A stretch of 64,000 nucleotides of DNA from Nonomuraea cavernae (GCF_014646355.1 NZ_BMNH01000004.1:295068-359067); one strand, 5' to 3'; positions 10,165 through 18,983 are shown, numbered from the stretch's first letter. A program made the numbers and translations. The notes: generated from the letters alone by a model not told the origin.

Positions 10165-11772
10165 TCAGCTCACGCCCCGTGCCCGGTCGAGGATCGCGCC
10201 CGCGTCGGGGGCGGGGGCGTCGCCGCGCCAGGCGATGTGCTGGTCGGGGCGGACGAGCAGGTAGTGGGCGCCGTACAGGCCGGTCAGGTCGGGACGGTGC
10301 AGGTGATGCCGGGCGAACGGCACGCCGCGCTCGCGGGCCGCGCTCTCCCAGCGCGCGTCGGCCGGCTCTGCCGCGACCTCGACCAGCGTGAACCCCGGCC
10401 CCAGCTCGTCGTAGAGCGAGCGGTCGCGCCCCAGCCACACGTGCGGCAGCCGCCCGCCCGGCGCGCCCGACGGGCGGTAGACCGAGGTACGCGACTCCGG
10501 GGCGGGACCGTCGTCGGCCATGACCAGCGGCGACCCCGCGTAGGTGGCGCCGAGCACGAACCCCAGCGTGTACGTCTCGCTGGACTTGGTCCGCCTGACC
10601 AGCTCGGCCGCCTTGAGCCGGGCCTGCCCGCCCTCCTCGGTGTCCTCGTCGAGCGCGGGCCGGGCCAGCTCGCCGGTGAGGACGCGCATGTTGTTGGCCG
10701 CCTCGGCGATGGCCCGGACCGCCATCGGCCGCCGCTCGGTCTCGTAGCTGTCCAGCAGCCCGGCGCCGCCCCAGCCGCGCAGGTCGGCGGCGAGCTTCCA
10801 GCCGAGGTCGACCGCGTCGCCGATGCCGGTGTTGGCGCCGAACCCGCCCCACGGCGGGTTGAGGTGCGCGGCGTCGCCGGCCAGGAAGCAGCGGCCCTGC
10901 CGGTAGCCGTCGGCCACCAGCATGCGGGACGTCCAGGGGTCCAGCAGCCGCACCTCCAGCGGATGGGCGGCGCCGATCATCGTGTGCAGCGCCCGCTCCA
11001 CCCACTCGGCGGTCGGGTCCTCGGGCGCGCCGATGATGATCGCCCACCAGGTGCCCTCGGTGTCGAGCGGCCCCATCAGGCCGTTGACCTCGGGATTGAC
11101 CACCCAGTACTGCACGGCCGGGCCGTGCGGGTGCGCCTGTGACAGGCCCGGCGCGCTGAACACGGCCTGCACGTTGCGGACCTCGTGGGTCTGGCCGGAC
11201 AGCCGGATGCCCAGCTCGCGGCGGACGACGCTGCGCCCGCCGTCGGCGCCGACGAGGTAGCGGCCGCTGATCCGCCGGCGTGCCCCGCCGGCGTCGGCCG
11301 CCTCGGCGGTGACGCCGTCCGCGTCCTGCCGGAGGCCGTCCACCATCCAGCCCCAGCGGGCCGAGACCGTCGGACGCCGGTCCAGGCAGCCGCGCAGCGC
11401 CTCCTCCACCCGGTTCTGGCCGCACCACTGGGCCGGCTCGGCGAGCTCGTCACGCTGGATGTCGGACAGCCCGAAGATCCCGTCGAAGCGCTCGATGCGG
11501 TGCCCGGTCAGGCTCGCGCAGAACACCGCCGTGTCGGACCAGCCGAACGGCAGCCGCGCGTTGTCGCGGATCGCCCCGGCCACGCCGAGCCGACGGAAGA
11601 TCTCCATCGACCTCGGGTTGATCTGCTTGCACCGAGGCGAGCCCTGGCCCGCCTCCGGCCGCGGCTCGACGAGCTCGCACGCGACGCCGCGTGAGCCGAG
11701 TTCGTGGGCGAGCGTCAGGCCGACCGGGCCGCCACCGACGATCACGACCTCGGTCTCGATGAGTTCAGTCAC
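10165..11772 (-). CDS. FAD-dependent aromatic monooxygenase (MhpA/PheA family)
   Basis: 535 residues, a group A flavoprotein hydroxylase. It has GGGPVGLTLAHELG at the N-terminus (ADP-binding GxGxxG), the DG motif (VGADGGRSVVR) and the second FAD motif CFLAGDAAHLNPP. A C-terminal thioredoxin-like domain of about 150 residues is typical of phenol, resorcinol and 3-hydroxyphenylpropionate hydroxylases. GTG start at 11772. It lies 57 bp downstream of the FAH-family gene, in one transcription unit with the ring-cleaving dioxygenase. It probably hydroxylates a phenolic substrate to the catechol or hydroxyquinol that the dioxygenase opens. The substrate is inferred. Confidence 0.85.
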   Translation of the reverse strand: MTELIETEVVIVGGGPVGLTLAHELGSRGVACELVEPRPEAGQGSPRCKQINPRSMEIFRRLGVAGAIRDNARLPFGWSDTAVFCASLTGHRIERFDGIFGLSDIQRDELAEPAQWCGQNRVEEALRGCLDRRPTVSARWGWMVDGLRQDADGVTAEAADAGGARRRISGRYLVGADGGRSVVRRELGIRLSGQTHEVRNVQAVFSAPGLSQAHPHGPAVQYWVVNPEVNGLMGPLDTEGTWWAIIIGAPEDPTAEWVERALHTMIGAAHPLEVRLLDPWTSRMLVADGYRQGRCFLAGDAAHLNPPWGGFGANTGIGDAVDLGWKLAADLRGWGGAGLLDSYETERRPMAVRAIAEAANNMRVLTGELARPALDEDTEEGGQARLKAAELVRRTKSSETYTLGFVLGATYAGSPLVMADDGPAPESRTSVYRPSGAPGGRLPHVWLGRDRSLYDELGPGFTLVEVAAEPADARWESAARERGVPFARHHLHRPDLTGLYGAHYLLVRPDQHIAWRGDAPAPDAGAILDRARGVS

Positions 11773-11829
11773 AGTTGGAGGGCTCTTTCCTGAGGGGCTG
11801 AGGAGCTCGAAGGGCCGGAGGGCGGGCCG

Positions 11830-12666
11830 CTACGAGCCGGAGGGGCCGGTGATGGGAGTGCGCAGGACACCGAGGCGGTCGACGTCGACCTCGACGACGT
11901 CGCCGGGGCCCAGCAGCCAGGGCGGGGTGCGGACGTACCCGACGCCCTCGGGGGTGCCGGTCGCGACGACGTCACCGGGGTTGACCGTGAGGGTGCGGCT
12001 GATCAGCGACAGCACCTCGCCGACCTCGAAGATCATGTCCCTGGTGTCGCCGTCCTGCACGAGCGCGCCGTTGACGCGGGTGCGCACCCGTAGCCCGTCG
12101 CGCAGGTCGCCGACCTCGTCGGCGGTCACGATCGGTCCCATGGGGCCGGTGCGGTCGCCGTTCTTGCCGAGCGTCCACTGCGTGGTCAGCTTCTGGGCGC
12201 GGCGCGCGGTGAGGTCGTTGAACGTGGAGTAGCCCAGCACGGCGGCCCGCGCGGTGTCGGCGTCCACCTCGCGCAGCGGCGCGCCGACGTACGCGGCGAC
12301 CTCGCCCTCCCAGTCGAGACCGGCCTCGTCCACGGGGACCGGCGCGGGCACACCGCCGACGCTCAGCGACGCGGTCCACCGCCCGAACAGCGTCGGATGA
12401 TCCGGTACGGCGAACGAGCCCTCGGCGGCGTGGGCCCGGTAGTTGAGGCCCACGCAGATCACCCGGGCCGTCGGCGGCACCGGCGGCACGAACCGCACGG
12501 ACCCGGCCGGTACGGCGTCACCGGGGGAGGCGGCGGCCAGCGCGGTCCAGCGCGCGGCGTCCGACCAGAACGCGCTCACCTCCGCGACCGGGCGGACCCC
12601 GTCGTCGTCGAGCCGGGCGACCTGGACCTGGCCGGCGCCGGGCAGGATCGCCCCGACGAGCCTCAC
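11830..12666 (-). CDS. Fumarylacetoacetate hydrolase family protein
   Basis: 278 residues. The C-terminal FAH fold (from about residue 65) shows VICVGLNYRAHA, the acidic metal cluster DWEGEVAAYVG, the block ALTRRAQK-like DLTARRAQK, and GDVVATGTPEGVGY. This family hydrolyses, decarboxylates or isomerises ring-cleavage products using a divalent metal. GTG start at 12666 overlaps the dioxygenase stop (GTGA); longer upstream frames on this strand are shadows of that gene. Position between dioxygenase and hydroxylase supports a role in processing the opened ring. Confidence 0.85.
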   Translation of the reverse strand: MRLVGAILPGAGQVQVARLDDDGVRPVAEVSAFWSDAARWTALAAASPGDAVPAGSVRFVPPVPPTARVICVGLNYRAHAAEGSFAVPDHPTLFGRWTASLSVGGVPAPVPVDEAGLDWEGEVAAYVGAPLREVDADTARAAVLGYSTFNDLTARRAQKLTTQWTLGKNGDRTGPMGPIVTADEVGDLRDGLRVRTRVNGALVQDGDTRDMIFEVGEVLSLISRTLTVNPGDVVATGTPEGVGYVRTPPWLLGPGDVVEVDVDRLGVLRTPITGPSGS

Positions 12667-13550
12667 GGCCGCTCCTCCGCCCAGCCGAGCGGCACCATCC
12701 GCAGGTCGAACTCGATCTCCTCGAACGGCCCGTCCATCTCCCAGCGGCGCAGGTCGTCGGGGGACTCCCGGCGCACGGGCCGGCGGATCAGCTCGGGCTT
12801 GACCGCGAAGGCCGCGTCGGAGTCCAGGTAGGGGTCGCCGGCCAGGAACACGTGGGTGGTCAGCGGCCGGTAGCCGGGGGCGGTGACCTGGACGTGCACG
12901 TGGGCGGGCCGCATCGGGTGCCGGCCGATCGCCTTCAGCAGCCGGCCGGCGGTGCCGTCCGTGGGCACCGGATAGCTGGCGGGCCGGACGGTGCGGAACC
13001 AGTAGCCGCCGTCGGGGCCGGCGGTCAGCAGGGCGCGCAGGTTGCCCGGTTCCTGGGTGTCGTCCTGGCTGTCGTACAGGCCGGTGTCGTTGGCCTGCCA
13101 CACGTCGACGACGGCTCCGGGCACCGGGGCGCCGTCACAGTCGAGGACCCGGCCGTGCACCACGGCGGGGGTCGCGCGCTCGCGCTCGGGGCCGTGGGCG
13201 ATCCAGTCGCCGAGCTCGCGGGGCGGCGCGGGGGAGTGGAACGGGCCCTGCACCGACGAGGGCGTCATCGTCTCGGGGCCGGAGTGGTTCACGTCGTCGA
13301 CCGCCGTGGTCAGGCCGAGCATGTCCGACAGCAGGATGAACTCGTCGCGGTGCGGGCCGCACCACCGCTGCCCGGTCTCGGCCAGGAAGGCCAGGCCGGC
13401 CAGCCACTCGTGCTCCGTCGGGCGCACGTCGGCCACGAAGGCGTGCAGGTGGGTGATCAGCGAGGAGACGACCTCGTTCAGCCGCTCGTCGGATCCGTTG
13501 ACCCCGCGTAACACCTGCCGCAGCAGCGGGTCGCCATCAGGCGCGTGCAT
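12663..13550 (-). CDS. Intradiol ring-cleavage dioxygenase (hydroxyquinol/catechol 1,2-type)
   Basis: 295 residues. An N-terminal helical dimerisation domain precedes the beta-sandwich with the non-haem Fe(III) ligands: Tyr in DTGLYDSQD, Tyr in ASYPVPTDG, and two His in RPAHVHVQV. The helical region (VDDVNHSGPE...SSVQGPF) is closer to hydroxyquinol 1,2-dioxygenases than to plain catechol enzymes. ATG 13550 chosen; an in-frame GTG sits six bases earlier, with AAAGG upstream of both. Opens an activated aromatic ring between two hydroxyls. First gene of the operon, divergent from a GntR regulator. Substrate specificity needs assay. Confidence 0.85.
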   Translation of the reverse strand: MHAPDGDPLLRQVLRGVNGSDERLNEVVSSLITHLHAFVADVRPTEHEWLAGLAFLAETGQRWCGPHRDEFILLSDMLGLTTAVDDVNHSGPETMTPSSVQGPFHSPAPPRELGDWIAHGPERERATPAVVHGRVLDCDGAPVPGAVVDVWQANDTGLYDSQDDTQEPGNLRALLTAGPDGGYWFRTVRPASYPVPTDGTAGRLLKAIGRHPMRPAHVHVQVTAPGYRPLTTHVFLAGDPYLDSDAAFAVKPELIRRPVRRESPDDLRRWEMDGPFEEIEFDLRMVPLGWAEERP

Positions 13551-13570
13551 AAACACCCGTACCTTTCGCT

Positions 13571-13607
13571 GGTTTATTAAACCCTGGAGCGTAGCGTCAG
13601 ACCAGGG
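13571..13607. promoter_or_regulatory. Candidate GntR operator between the ring-cleavage operon and its regulator
   Basis: GGTTTATTAAACC (13571-13583) is a perfect 13-bp palindrome with a central T, in an otherwise GC-rich intergenic region. A second inverted repeat, CCCTGG (13582-13587) with CCAGGG (13602-13607), overlaps its end. Both lie between the divergent starts at 13550 and 13639, where a FadR-type GntR dimer would control both directions. Confidence 0.5.
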
Positions 13608-13638
13608 CGAGAGCCAGTGATCTGGTAGATTCGCGCAG

Positions 13639-14337
13639 GTGGTCATCGGTGCACCCCAGACGCGAGCCGAAGTCCTCGCCGCCGACATCGAGCGGATGAT
13701 CGCCGAAAAGGGGCTCGGGCCCGGCGACCCGATCGGCACGATGGACGAGTTCCGCGACCGTTCCGGGTTCGGCCGCGCCACCATCAGCGAGGCCGCGCGG
13801 CTGCTCAGCGACCGGGGCACCGTGCGGATCCGCCCCGGCCGGGGCGGCGGGCTGTTCGTGGCCGATCCCGATCCGGTGGTCCGGCTCCGGCACACCCTGC
13901 TCACCGTCCGGCGCCAGCCCGCCACGGTCGCCGACGCCATCGCCGTACGCGAGGCGCTGGAGGCCCTGATCGTCACCGACGCCGCCCGTCACCGCACCGC
14001 CCAGGACATCGCGGCCCTGCGCAAGCTGCTGACCAGGCTCCGGCGGGCCGCGGCCGGTGGCGCCGACCGCTTCATGCGGGCCAACTGGGAGCTGCACGAG
14101 CGGATCGCCGAGATCTCGCCCAACCCGCTCTCCCGCGCCGTCTACCTCAGCATGTCCCGCTGCATCGCCGACCTGGCCACCCGCGCCGACCGTGACCCCG
14201 ACGGGCCGGACGACGGCTACCTCGGCCTGCGGGTCGAGATCCACGCCGAGCTGGTCGAGGCCATCGCGGCCGGAGACGTCCAACGCGCCACCGCGGCCGT
14301 CGAGCGCCACCGCGGATCAGGCACCATGGGGTTGTGA
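13639..14337 (+). CDS. GntR-family (FadR/FCD-type) transcriptional regulator
   Basis: 232 residues. The N-terminal winged helix (about 8-75: IERMIAEKGLGPGDPIG, then FGRATISEAARLLSDRGTV) is followed by a helical FCD domain with its metal/ligand pocket residues (ELHERIAEIS, then EIHAELVEAI near the end). FCD regulators bind carboxylic acid intermediates, consistent with control of the divergent ring-cleavage operon. GTG start at 13639 has no clear ribosome-binding site, so a leaderless transcript is possible. The stop overlaps the sirtuin start (GTGA), so the two may be cotranscribed. Confidence 0.85.
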   Translation: MVIGAPQTRAEVLAADIERMIAEKGLGPGDPIGTMDEFRDRSGFGRATISEAARLLSDRGTVRIRPGRGGGLFVADPDPVVRLRHTLLTVRRQPATVADAIAVREALEALIVTDAARHRTAQDIAALRKLLTRLRRAAAGGADRFMRANWELHERIAEISPNPLSRAVYLSMSRCIADLATRADRDPDGPDDGYLGLRVEIHAELVEAIAAGDVQRATAAVERHRGSGTMGL

Positions 14338-15179
14338 CCGACATGCGGGGATCCGTCGAGTCGCTGGCCTGGCTGCTGGCGCAGGGCGGCGTGCTGGTGC
14401 TCAGCGGGGCGGGCCTGTCGACCGAGTCGGGCATCCCCGACTACCGGGGGCCCACCGGCCGTGCCCGCCGGGCCGAGCCCATGACCTACCAGCGGTTCGT
14501 CGGCAGCGCCGAGGCGCGGCGGCGCTACTGGGCACGCAGCCACGTCGGCTGGCGGCAGATCGGCCGGGCCGCGCCCAACGCCGGGCACCGGGCCGTGGCC
14601 GAGCTGGAACGGTGCGGGCTGCTCGGCGGCATCGTCACCCAGAACGTGGACGGGCTGCACCAGGCGGCCGGGGCCCGCGGGGTGATCGAGCTGCACGGCG
14701 CGCTCGACCGGGTCGTCTGCCTGTCGTGCCGGGAGCGGACCTCTCGCCACGAGCTGGAGCACCGGCTGCGGTCGGCCAATCCCGGCTGGGAGGCGACCGG
14801 CCACCTCAACCCCGACGGCGACGCGGTGCTCACCGATGACCAGGTCGCGGGGTTCCGGGTGGTCGACTGCACGGGGTGCGGGGGCCTGCTCAAGCCCGAC
14901 GTGGTCTTCTTCGGCGAGAACGTGCCCCGCCCCCGGGTGGAGGAGTGCTTCGCGCTGGTGGCCGCGGCGCGGGCGGTGCTCGTGCTCGGCTCGTCGCTGG
15001 CGATCAGGTCCGGCCTGCGGTTCGTCACCAGGGCCGCCGCGCTCGGCATCCCGATCGCCATCGTCAACCAGGGGCCGACCGGCGGCGACGCCGACGCCAC
15101 GCTGACCCTGGACGCGCCGCTCGGCGAGACGCTGAGCGCTCTCGCGGGCCGCCTCACGGCGGTTCCCACGGCAGAATGA
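14334..15179 (+). CDS. cobB: Sir2-family NAD-dependent protein deacylase
   Basis: 281 residues. Sirtuin signatures in order: SGAGLSTESGIPDYRG (NAD binding), TQNVDGLHQAAG, the catalytic His in ELHGAL, Zn-binding pairs CLSC and CTGC, KPDVVFFGENVP, and VLGSSLAIRSG. The fold and Zn site appear complete. GTG start overlaps the GntR stop; the start of the next gene follows six bases after its own stop. Cytoplasmic removal of acetyl or acyl groups from lysines. Family certain; which acyl group is unknown. Confidence 0.92.
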   Translation: MTDMRGSVESLAWLLAQGGVLVLSGAGLSTESGIPDYRGPTGRARRAEPMTYQRFVGSAEARRRYWARSHVGWRQIGRAAPNAGHRAVAELERCGLLGGIVTQNVDGLHQAAGARGVIELHGALDRVVCLSCRERTSRHELEHRLRSANPGWEATGHLNPDGDAVLTDDQVAGFRVVDCTGCGGLLKPDVVFFGENVPRPRVEECFALVAAARAVLVLGSSLAIRSGLRFVTRAAALGIPIAIVNQGPTGGDADATLTLDAPLGETLSALAGRLTAVPTAE

Positions 15180-15184
15180 GGGCC

Positions 15185-15571
15185 ATGTCCCGTCCCGCCA
15201 CCGCCTCCTGTCCCTGCGGCCTGCCGGCCCCCTACTCCGGGTGCTGTGGCCGCCTGCACCGGGGCGAGGGCGCGGCCACCACCGCGGAGCAGCTGATGAG
15301 GTCGCGGTTCAGCGCGTTCGGCGTGGGCGACGAGGCCTACCTGCTGCGCACCTGGCATCCGGACGTCCGCCCGCCGCGGGTCGGCTTCGACAAGGGGCTG
15401 CGCTGGGTGAGCCTGGAGATCCTGGAGACCACCGGCGGCACCGTCTTCCACGGCGAGGGCACCGTGCGCTTCCGGGCCCACTTCGTCGAACGAGGGCGCC
15501 CGGGGCAGCTCGAGGAGCACAGCCGGTTCGTCCGGCTCGACGGCCGCTGGGTCTACGCGGGCGTCGTCTGA
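15185..15571 (+). CDS. YchJ-like SEC-C motif protein
   Basis: 128 residues. The N-terminal Cys-rich SEC-C type module reads CPCGLPAPYSGCCGRLH and should bind Zn. The body (LMRSRFSAFGVGDEAYLLRTWHPD and a C-terminal HSRFVRLDGRWVYAG) matches the UPF0225/YchJ family with an NTF2-like fold. The usual C-terminal second SEC-C motif is missing, as in many actinobacterial members. ATG 15185 follows GAGGG and lies just after the sirtuin stop, so it is probably cotranscribed. Function of the family is not established. Confidence 0.8.
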   Translation: MSRPATASCPCGLPAPYSGCCGRLHRGEGAATTAEQLMRSRFSAFGVGDEAYLLRTWHPDVRPPRVGFDKGLRWVSLEILETTGGTVFHGEGTVRFRAHFVERGRPGQLEEHSRFVRLDGRWVYAGVV

Positions 15572-15593
15572 CCGGGTCTGACCGGGGCTCGTT

Positions 15594-15641
15594 ATGAAAG
15601 TTTCATGGCTTGTTGACACTGGGAAAGCGCTTACCTATCTT
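15594..15641 (+). promoter_or_regulatory. Pectate lyase promoter with LacI-type operator in the spacer
   Basis: TTGACA (15613-15618) and TATCTT (15636-15641) are 17 bp apart, a good primary-sigma promoter. The spacer is almost exactly filled by GGGAAAGCGCTTACC (15621-15635), whose GAAAGCGCTT core is the form bound by LacI-family sugar repressors. ATGAAAGTTTCAT (15594-15606), a perfect palindrome just upstream, could bind a second regulator. Both suggest carbohydrate-dependent control of the secreted lyase. Confidence 0.6.
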
Positions 15642-15750
15642 GTGCGTGTTCGCTACTACGCATGGCGTTCACGTACATGAACGAGATCTCGCTGGGGGGA
15701 CACCGAGGAGCAGGCCACCAGGGTCTGCCGGGCCAGCAAGGAGCTCAATC

Positions 15751-17190
15751 GTGCGACAGAGAATCAGCGGCGGAACGGCCGCGGTCATCGCCGGTGTCAT
15801 CGCCTTAGCGGGAGCGGGGGCGGCAGGCGTCGCCACCGCCTCGCCCGCCTCGGCCGCCCCCGCGCCCGGGGCGTACACCGTGGTGAACGGCGGCAGCGGG
15901 CTGTGCCTCACCGTGCCGGGCGGCAGCGCGTCCGACGGCGTGCAGCTCACCCAGAGCGGCTGCGGCGGCGCGGCCCAGACCTGGAACCTGGTCGCCGCCG
16001 GCGGCTCCTTCCAGCTCAGGGCGGCCCACACCGGCAAGTGCGCGGGCGTCAAGGACGCCAGCACCTCCGCGGGCAAGGCCGTGCAGCAGGAGAGCTGCTC
16101 GGGCGCGGCGTCCCAGAGCTGGAACCTGACCGAGTCGGGCTCCGCCTACCGGGTGGTCAACGCGGGCGGCGGCAAGTGCCTCAACACCAAGGACAACTCC
16201 ACGTCCTCCGGCGCGCTGGTCCAGACCAACTCCTGCGACTCGGTGGCGACCAAGCAGTGGCGGCTCGTCCCCGCCGGGTCGCAGCCGAGCCCGACGCCCA
16301 CCCCGACCACGACCCCGACCACGCCCCCGGGCAACCCGACCGGCCTGGTCGGCTGGGCCACCCAGGGCGGCGGCACCACCGGCGGCGGCAACGCCTCGCC
16401 GGTGACCGTCTCCACCGCGTCCGCGCTGACCAGTGCGCTGTCGGCGAGCGGCACGTCGGTGATCCGGGTGTCCGGCACGATCTCCTGCTCCGGGATGCTC
16501 AGGGTCGCCTCCGACAAGAGCGTGCTGGGCAACTCCGGCGCGGCCATCGTGGGCTGCGGGTTCAACATCGCCGAGGCGTCCAACGTGATCGTCCGCAACC
16601 TCACCTTCCGCGGCTGGAACGACGACGCGATCAACGTGCAGTACTCGACCCGCGTGTGGATCGACCACAACACCTTCAGCGACGGCTACGACGGCGCCGT
16701 GGACATCAAGCGCGCCAGCGACTACGTCACCGTCTCCTGGAACAAGGTCACCGACCACGACAAGAGCATGCTGCTCGGGCACGACGACGGCAACGGCGGC
16801 GAGGACCGGGGGCGCCTGCGGGTGACCTACCACCACAACTGGTTCGACGGCACCAACCAGCGCCACCCCCGGGTCCGCTTCGGCAACCCCGTGCACGTCT
16901 ACAACAACTACTACGGCAGCATCGGCTCCTACGGCGTGGCCTCCACCGAAGGCGCCGGCGTGCTCGTCGAGGGCAACTACTTCGAGAACACCGAGGACCC
17001 CTTCCACCTCGGCGAGGGCGACTCGGGCCCCGGCACGCTGGTCGCCCGCTCCAACCACTTCGTCAACTCCGGCACCGGCCAGTCGGGCGGCGGCGTGGCG
17101 TCCATCCCCTACTCCTACTCGCTCGACGGCGCCTCCGGCGTCAAGTCGATCGTGACCGCGGGCGCCGGCGCGGGCCGGATCTCCGTCTGA
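15751..17190 (+). CDS. Secreted pectate lyase (PL1) with N-terminal ricin-type lectin domain
   Basis: 479 residues. A signal peptide (to about residue 36, ASPASAA) is followed by a CBM13/ricin-B trefoil with repeated QxW-type motifs (QTWNL, QSWNL, QWRL), a Thr/Pro linker, and a parallel beta-helix PL1 domain. The latter shows WIDHNTFSDGYDGAVDIK, SWNKVTDHDKSMLLGHDD, and RHPRVRFG with the catalytic Arg. Cleaves polygalacturonate by Ca-dependent beta-elimination outside the cell, with the lectin holding plant polysaccharide. GTG 15751 chosen because AAGGAG lies seven bases upstream and the signal peptide follows; longer frames add no plausible leader. Confidence 0.92.
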   Translation: MRQRISGGTAAVIAGVIALAGAGAAGVATASPASAAPAPGAYTVVNGGSGLCLTVPGGSASDGVQLTQSGCGGAAQTWNLVAAGGSFQLRAAHTGKCAGVKDASTSAGKAVQQESCSGAASQSWNLTESGSAYRVVNAGGGKCLNTKDNSTSSGALVQTNSCDSVATKQWRLVPAGSQPSPTPTPTTTPTTPPGNPTGLVGWATQGGGTTGGGNASPVTVSTASALTSALSASGTSVIRVSGTISCSGMLRVASDKSVLGNSGAAIVGCGFNIAEASNVIVRNLTFRGWNDDAINVQYSTRVWIDHNTFSDGYDGAVDIKRASDYVTVSWNKVTDHDKSMLLGHDDGNGGEDRGRLRVTYHHNWFDGTNQRHPRVRFGNPVHVYNNYYGSIGSYGVASTEGAGVLVEGNYFENTEDPFHLGEGDSGPGTLVARSNHFVNSGTGQSGGGVASIPYSYSLDGASGVKSIVTAGAGAGRISV

Positions 17191-17198
17191 CCACCCTC

Positions 17199-17226
17199 GA
17201 CCGGGCCCCCGGCCGGGGGCCCGGTC
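17199..17226. terminator. Perfect 28-bp palindrome after pectate lyase
   Basis: The sequence from 17199 to 17226 (arms beginning GACCGGGCCC) is its own reverse complement, giving a 12-14 bp GC stem 8 bp after the lyase stop and 36 bp before the end of the convergent gene. No U-tract follows, as is usual in high-GC actinomycetes. It likely terminates transcripts from both sides. Confidence 0.7.
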
Positions 17227-17262
17227 ACCCTCGCTGGACGCGGTCATCCCCGGTGGGCGCGG

Positions 17263-18687
17263 TCACCCCGGGAGCCGGGCCCCCAGGACGCTCGCCACGA
17301 CGTCGGCCGCCGAGTGGTCCTCCGGGAGCGTGGCGAGAAAGCCGACATCCTGCCCGAGCGTGAGCAGCGGCGGCTCCTCGTAGCCGTCCGGCCGTCGCTG
17401 GCCGAGCCCGATGGCGGCGAGCAGCCCGTTGCACAGGCAGCGCCGCCCGGCCGCCTCCTCGGCCGGGCGGCCCTTGCGCACGTAGACCTCGACCGGCTCG
17501 GCGGGGCAGCGGTAGCCGAGCCCGCCGTCCGGCTTCGTGTACGGCGTGCGCAGGTAGCCCAGGTCGCACAGCCGGGGCCGCTCCTCGTAGACGTCCGGAT
17601 CCGACAGGGTGCCGGGCACCTGGGCGACCTTGAACGGGAAGCCCGCCGGGGAAGCGGACGGGTCGTTGCGCACCTCCAGGACACCCTGCGCCGCCCTCCG
17701 CAACATCCGCCGCCTGAGGTCCTCGTCGAGTCCCGACTCCCGGCACAGCGCGAACGCCGACCCCACCTGGATCCCGGTGGCCCCCGCCTCCAGCGCCCGC
17801 GTCAACCCGTCGGGCGTGCCGTACCCGCCGGCCAGCCAGAACGGCAGGCCGATCGCCGCCACCTTGCCGGTGTCGGCCTCGTCGCGGGGGCCGTAGACAG
17901 GCTCGCCGTCCGCGTCCAGTCGCATCCGCCCCCGGGGCGGCGCGCTGTGCCCGCCCGCCACGGGCGACTCCAGCACGAACCCGTCCGGCCGGGTCCGCGG
18001 CGACCTGGCCAGGTAGGCGGCGAGCACGTGGGAGGAGACGATCGCCAGCAGCCGGGGCCGGGGCAGCGGCGGCAGGGCGCGGCCGAGCAGCGCCCGCGGA
18101 TCGACGCCCACCGTGTGCCGCGCCTCGCCGTCGCCCGCCACGGTGACCGTGATCTCCGCCGGCCGGTGCGCGGCCAGCTCGTCGAGCAGCCCGGGGATCT
18201 CGGCCGGGATCCCGGCCCCCATCAGCACGTAGTCGACCCCGGCGAGCATCGCCCCGTAGACCGCCGCCGGCGTGGCCAGCTGGATCTTCTCCAGGTAGTT
18301 GACGCCGATGAGGCCGTCGTGCCCCTCCTTGGCGAGGAAGACCTCGGCGAAGTTGGCGACCACGGCCAGCTCGTCCCGGGCCCGGCCGGGCCGTACGCCG
18401 AGCCGGGGGACGGGCCGGTAGGGGACGTCCGGCCCGGTGCCGCCCGCCACGAAGTAACGCTCCAGCACCCTCCCGGCGATCTCGGGCACCGGGAAGGCGG
18501 CCAGCGCCCGGCGCAGGTGCCCGCCCGGGTCTCCCTGCTGCAGCCGCCGGGCCAGCGTCGCGTCCAGCGCCGTCCCCGACACCACGCCCAGTTGCCCCGT
18601 GGCCGCGACGGCGCGGGCCAGCCGCCACCCGGACACCCCCACGCCCATGCCGCCCTGGATCAGGACGGGCCACATCGCCTCAGCCAC
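17263..18687 (-). CDS. Nitronate monooxygenase / 2-nitropropane dioxygenase-family protein with C-terminal extension
   Basis: 474 residues, about 100 longer than standard enzymes. The FMN-binding TIM barrel starts IQGGMGVGVSGWRLAR and contains LESPVAGGHSAP (catalytic His region in NMO), FWLAGGYGTPDGLTRAL and GATGIQVGSAFALC. The C-terminal third (LCDLGYLRTPY, then CLCNGLLAAIGLGQ) has several Cys and is typical of a distinct actinobacterial subgroup also resembling PfaD-type enoyl reductases. GTG start with a weak site upstream. No pathway neighbours; a nitroalkane detoxifying role is a guess from family. Confidence 0.75.
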   Translation of the reverse strand: MAEAMWPVLIQGGMGVGVSGWRLARAVAATGQLGVVSGTALDATLARRLQQGDPGGHLRRALAAFPVPEIAGRVLERYFVAGGTGPDVPYRPVPRLGVRPGRARDELAVVANFAEVFLAKEGHDGLIGVNYLEKIQLATPAAVYGAMLAGVDYVLMGAGIPAEIPGLLDELAAHRPAEITVTVAGDGEARHTVGVDPRALLGRALPPLPRPRLLAIVSSHVLAAYLARSPRTRPDGFVLESPVAGGHSAPPRGRMRLDADGEPVYGPRDEADTGKVAAIGLPFWLAGGYGTPDGLTRALEAGATGIQVGSAFALCRESGLDEDLRRRMLRRAAQGVLEVRNDPSASPAGFPFKVAQVPGTLSDPDVYEERPRLCDLGYLRTPYTKPDGGLGYRCPAEPVEVYVRKGRPAEEAAGRRCLCNGLLAAIGLGQRRPDGYEEPPLLTLGQDVGFLATLPEDHSAADVVASVLGARLPG

Positions 18688-18911
18688 GGTCAGCCCAGCT
18701 CAGCACGTTCTCCTACCTCCACACTCCGCCCGGAGGCCGGTTACGCGCCCCTCCGGGTCCTCCCGATCGGCCCCACTCTCGGCGCCGACAAGGAGTCCAT
18801 CAGCACGGGGGAGCCGAGATGTAGTGCCGAAGGTCCCGAAGCGTGTGGACCCCGGTCCCTTTCTCACCACGGCGACCGGCCAGGTTGCTCGAGCAGCGCG
18901 GCCACCCGATA

Positions 18912-18946
18912 GGGCCGGAAGTCCCTCCGCCGCGGGACCTGCGCCC
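18912..18946 (+). promoter_or_regulatory. Second pair of DosR/DevR-like boxes
   Basis: GGGCCGGAAGTCCC (18912-18925) and GGGACCTGCGCCC (18934-18946) begin exactly 22 bp apart, reproducing order and spacing of the pair at 4606-4641. A further GGACCCCGGTCCC lies at 18847-18859. They occupy the 296-bp gap between two divergent genes, closest to the integrase-fragment start at 18984. The rest of this gap shows nothing else I can name. Confidence 0.5.
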
Positions 18947-18983
18947 GTGGCGGCGGCACCGGCCCGTCCCTAGCGTTCGAGGC

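Noticed and set aside
18847..18859. GGACCCCGGTCCC as a third box near the integrase fragment
   Set aside because: Palindromic but spacing and arms differ from the pair; kept only as a note.
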